DNA of 33,297 nucleotides. It comes from JBAJNL01 sp036881885. Its GTDB lineage: Bacteria > Pseudomonadota > Alphaproteobacteria > Holosporales > Hepatobacteraceae. Made by a program: the position numbers and the translations under genes. The stretch is taken from contig JBAJNL010000011.1 of NCBI GenBank assembly GCA_036881885.1, positions 1-33,297 on the forward strand, given 5' to 3'. The notes beneath the pieces were generated by a model that did no database searches, was not told the origin of the DNA, and was given only the letters and a program-made list of their open reading frames with translations. Positions 31,594 to 33,297 of the stretch are shown in pieces (positions within the stretch are counted from its first letter, which is position 1; each line of letters begins with the position of its first letter).

Positions 31594-31727
31594 AAAGAAC
31601 TTTCACACCTTAGAATAGATAGTTTATTTTGTCCAAGAGGCATTTTTTTAATTGTAAAAACAAAAAACACACTGAATAACAAGCATTCAAAACGACCTTG
31701 TGAAAGTTTAAAACAAATGTCACACAA

Positions 31728-33278
31728 TCAACGAGAGGCGAAAAACGACGCGATTTGGCTTTTAAACGCCTCGCCCCGCTGCTTAAAGTTGGTAAAAGCA
31801 TCAAAGCTTGCGCCGCCTGGCGACAGCAACACAAGGGGTGGCGGCCCTTTGAGGTTTTGCTGTGTGTGTTTCAGTGCTTTCTCTGCAGCCTGTGAACAAG
31901 CTTTTTCAAGCGTTGAACAGGGCTCAACGGACACGTGGTGTTTGTGCAAGAAGGCCGTCAGCACATCGGCACCTTCTCCAAAGACAAATGCTTTTGTGAC
32001 AAACGGCAAAAAAGGTACAAGCAACGCCATGTCATCGCCCTCTTTTAGGGCGCCACCGCACAACCAAAAGCAGGGTTGCGGGGTCGCTTTGCTTTGCGCG
32101 CTTGGCAGAAAAACACCCTCTTTAACCTTGGATAACGCATAGGCCGCCGATGCCATGTTGGTGGCCTTGCTGTCATTGACCACACACAAGCGATGCTTAG
32201 CGCCACAAGACAGGCGCTCAAGGCGGTGGGCCAGCCCTGGCCACAGGGCCGCACCTTCAAGCAAAGCCTCCCCCTTGTGCCCCAACACACGCAAAGTGGC
32301 AAAGGCGGCTAGCAACGCCTGCGCAGGCACAAGACGATGGGCTGCCTTGAGCGAAAAAGATTGGGACGTTTGCAAGGTGTCATAAAGCACGCCTTTATGT
32401 AATGCAAAGCCTTTTTGGGGCACATGGGTCATGGCAAAGGGCACAAAACATCTGTTTTCAGAAGGTTGCTGTTGCGCCACAAACGCACATTGAAGGGGAT
32501 CATCCGCATCATACAAGCTGTATCGCACGCGCTGCGCTGCATCGCTTTGTGCGCTACCCCATACATCAAACCCTTCTGCCGCCTTAAAAGCCGATGGCTG
32601 CAGCAGGCGCAGTTTTGCTTGTGTGTAAGCTTGGTAAGAGGCATAACGATCTAAATGATCGGGCGCAAGGCGCAATAAAACAGACACATCGCAGTCAAGC
32701 GCCGGCGCCGTTTCAATTTGGTAAGACGATAACTCTAAAACCGTCACAGCGGCCTCTTTAAGCCCCAAAACCGGCAAACCAATATTGCCGCCCATTTGCG
32801 CTGCTTGCTGCAGGTGCTGCAATATAAAATGCATCAACGCAACGGTGCTTGATTTACCATTGGTCCCCGAAACACCGATAATGGTGCCTTTGGGGCGATG
32901 ATGGAAAAAAAGGCCCACATCGGACAACAAACGCGCGCCCACGGCCTTTGCTTTTGCGATCAATGGATGTGCCTTGGGATGCGTGTGTGCGACCCCCGGT
33001 GACACCACCACAAGAGTGTCTTGGGTCAACGGCACCTCTTCAAGCTTGACCACATCAAAGCCTGCGCGCTTAAGCTTTGAACGGACTTTGGCGCTGTCAT
33101 CGTACCCTGTCACACGAGCACCCGCGGCTTTTGCCGCTTTTAAGGCCACTTGCCCCGATTGCCCAAGACCCAGCACCACACCGGCCTTCCCTTTCAAAAA
33201 CGGCAACGGACACAACGTCTCAGATTGCTTGGGGCACGCCTGCGTACAGTTTGCTTGATGGTCCACTTGATGCGTCAT
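31728..33278 (-). CDS. murD: UDP-N-acetylmuramoyl-L-alanine:D-glutamate ligase MurD
   Basis: Cytoplasmic Mur ligase that adds D-glutamate to UDP-MurNAc-L-Ala. The 516 residues are longer than the usual 440-460. Motifs: N-terminal Rossmann GVVLGLGQSG (33-42), ATP loop SGTNGKSST (137-145), GGNIGLP, LELSSYQIE, LAPDHLDRY, the VVNDSKATN box and the C-terminal LSPGGASFDAFTNFKQRGEAF signature. The extra length comes from an N-terminal extension of about 25 residues and insertions in the central and C-terminal domains. AAGG lies five bases before the ATG at 33278. It is isolated from ftsI-murE by about 30 kb and on the other strand. Identity is secure. Confidence 0.97.
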   Translation of the reverse strand: MTHQVDHQANCTQACPKQSETLCPLPFLKGKAGVVLGLGQSGQVALKAAKAAGARVTGYDDSAKVRSKLKRAGFDVVKLEEVPLTQDTLVVVSPGVAHTHPKAHPLIAKAKAVGARLLSDVGLFFHHRPKGTIIGVSGTNGKSSTVALMHFILQHLQQAAQMGGNIGLPVLGLKEAAVTVLELSSYQIETAPALDCDVSVLLRLAPDHLDRYASYQAYTQAKLRLLQPSAFKAAEGFDVWGSAQSDAAQRVRYSLYDADDPLQCAFVAQQQPSENRCFVPFAMTHVPQKGFALHKGVLYDTLQTSQSFSLKAAHRLVPAQALLAAFATLRVLGHKGEALLEGAALWPGLAHRLERLSCGAKHRLCVVNDSKATNMASAAYALSKVKEGVFLPSAQSKATPQPCFWLCGGALKEGDDMALLVPFLPFVTKAFVFGEGADVLTAFLHKHHVSVEPCSTLEKACSQAAEKALKHTQQNLKGPPPLVLLSPGGASFDAFTNFKQRGEAFKSQIASFFASR

Positions 33279-33297
33279 AACGCCTTTATAAGATCAG

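Overview
The window looks like a chromosomal segment of an alphaproteobacterium. The S4 protein, the AddA-type recombination helicase, the meso-DAP-type MurE and the FabI all fit this group. A host-associated member (Holosporales- or Rickettsiales-like) is likely. This is inferred from four things: abundant dispersed palindromic repeats in the spacers, several unrelated small secreted proteins, a broken-up cell-wall gene cluster, and a CofE/FolC2-type ligase. Nothing in the sequence fixes the genus.

Layout. 1-2013 (+): the 3' end of ftsI and complete murE, the only remains of a dcw-type order here. 2023-6432 (-): transketolase followed by a membrane-anchored class III adenylate cyclase. 6577-10858 (+): addA and rpsD. 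10956-15000: repeat-rich spacers around a secreted leucine-rich-repeat-like protein, ffh and a small secreted protein. 15021-18803: fabI, miaA (divergent), a CofE-like glutamate ligase and a secreted class 3 lipase. 19005-19179: a structured RNA that I read as 6S RNA. 19208-22145: a small secreted protein, tRNA-Ser(GCU), TspO and a DNA photolyase. 22256-26391: an SDR oxidoreductase, a secreted Cys-rich protein, a YfgM-like/BamB pair and a small membrane protein. 26392-28840: a repeat-dominated accessory region around a secreted Lys/Ala-rich protein with an Asp/Glu tail. 28826-30081: a short ribosome hibernation factor and a TalC/Fsa-type transaldolase. 30179-31593: two paralogous small secreted proteins. 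31728-33278 (-): murD.

How the parts relate. FtsI, MurE and MurD serve peptidoglycan synthesis and division. Transketolase and the transaldolase cover the non-oxidative pentose phosphate branch. YfgM-like/BamB and Ffh serve envelope protein targeting and assembly. 6S RNA and the hibernation factor are stationary-phase regulators of RNA polymerase and ribosomes. Seven proteins carry export signals and have no assignable cytoplasmic role; they are candidate surface or effector proteins.

The most notable signals are these: a modular repeat system (elements A, B and C), in which element C keeps an open frame for a short conserved peptide at all four loci; a ~114-bp tandem repeat that abuts and apparently supplies the 3' end of the hibernation-factor gene; the 6S RNA candidate; the CofE/FolC2-like gene; the charge-segregated secreted protein with 11-residue repeats; and a recently duplicated secreted family with a 66-bp internal repeat. 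I see no CRISPR array, prophage or intact insertion sequence.
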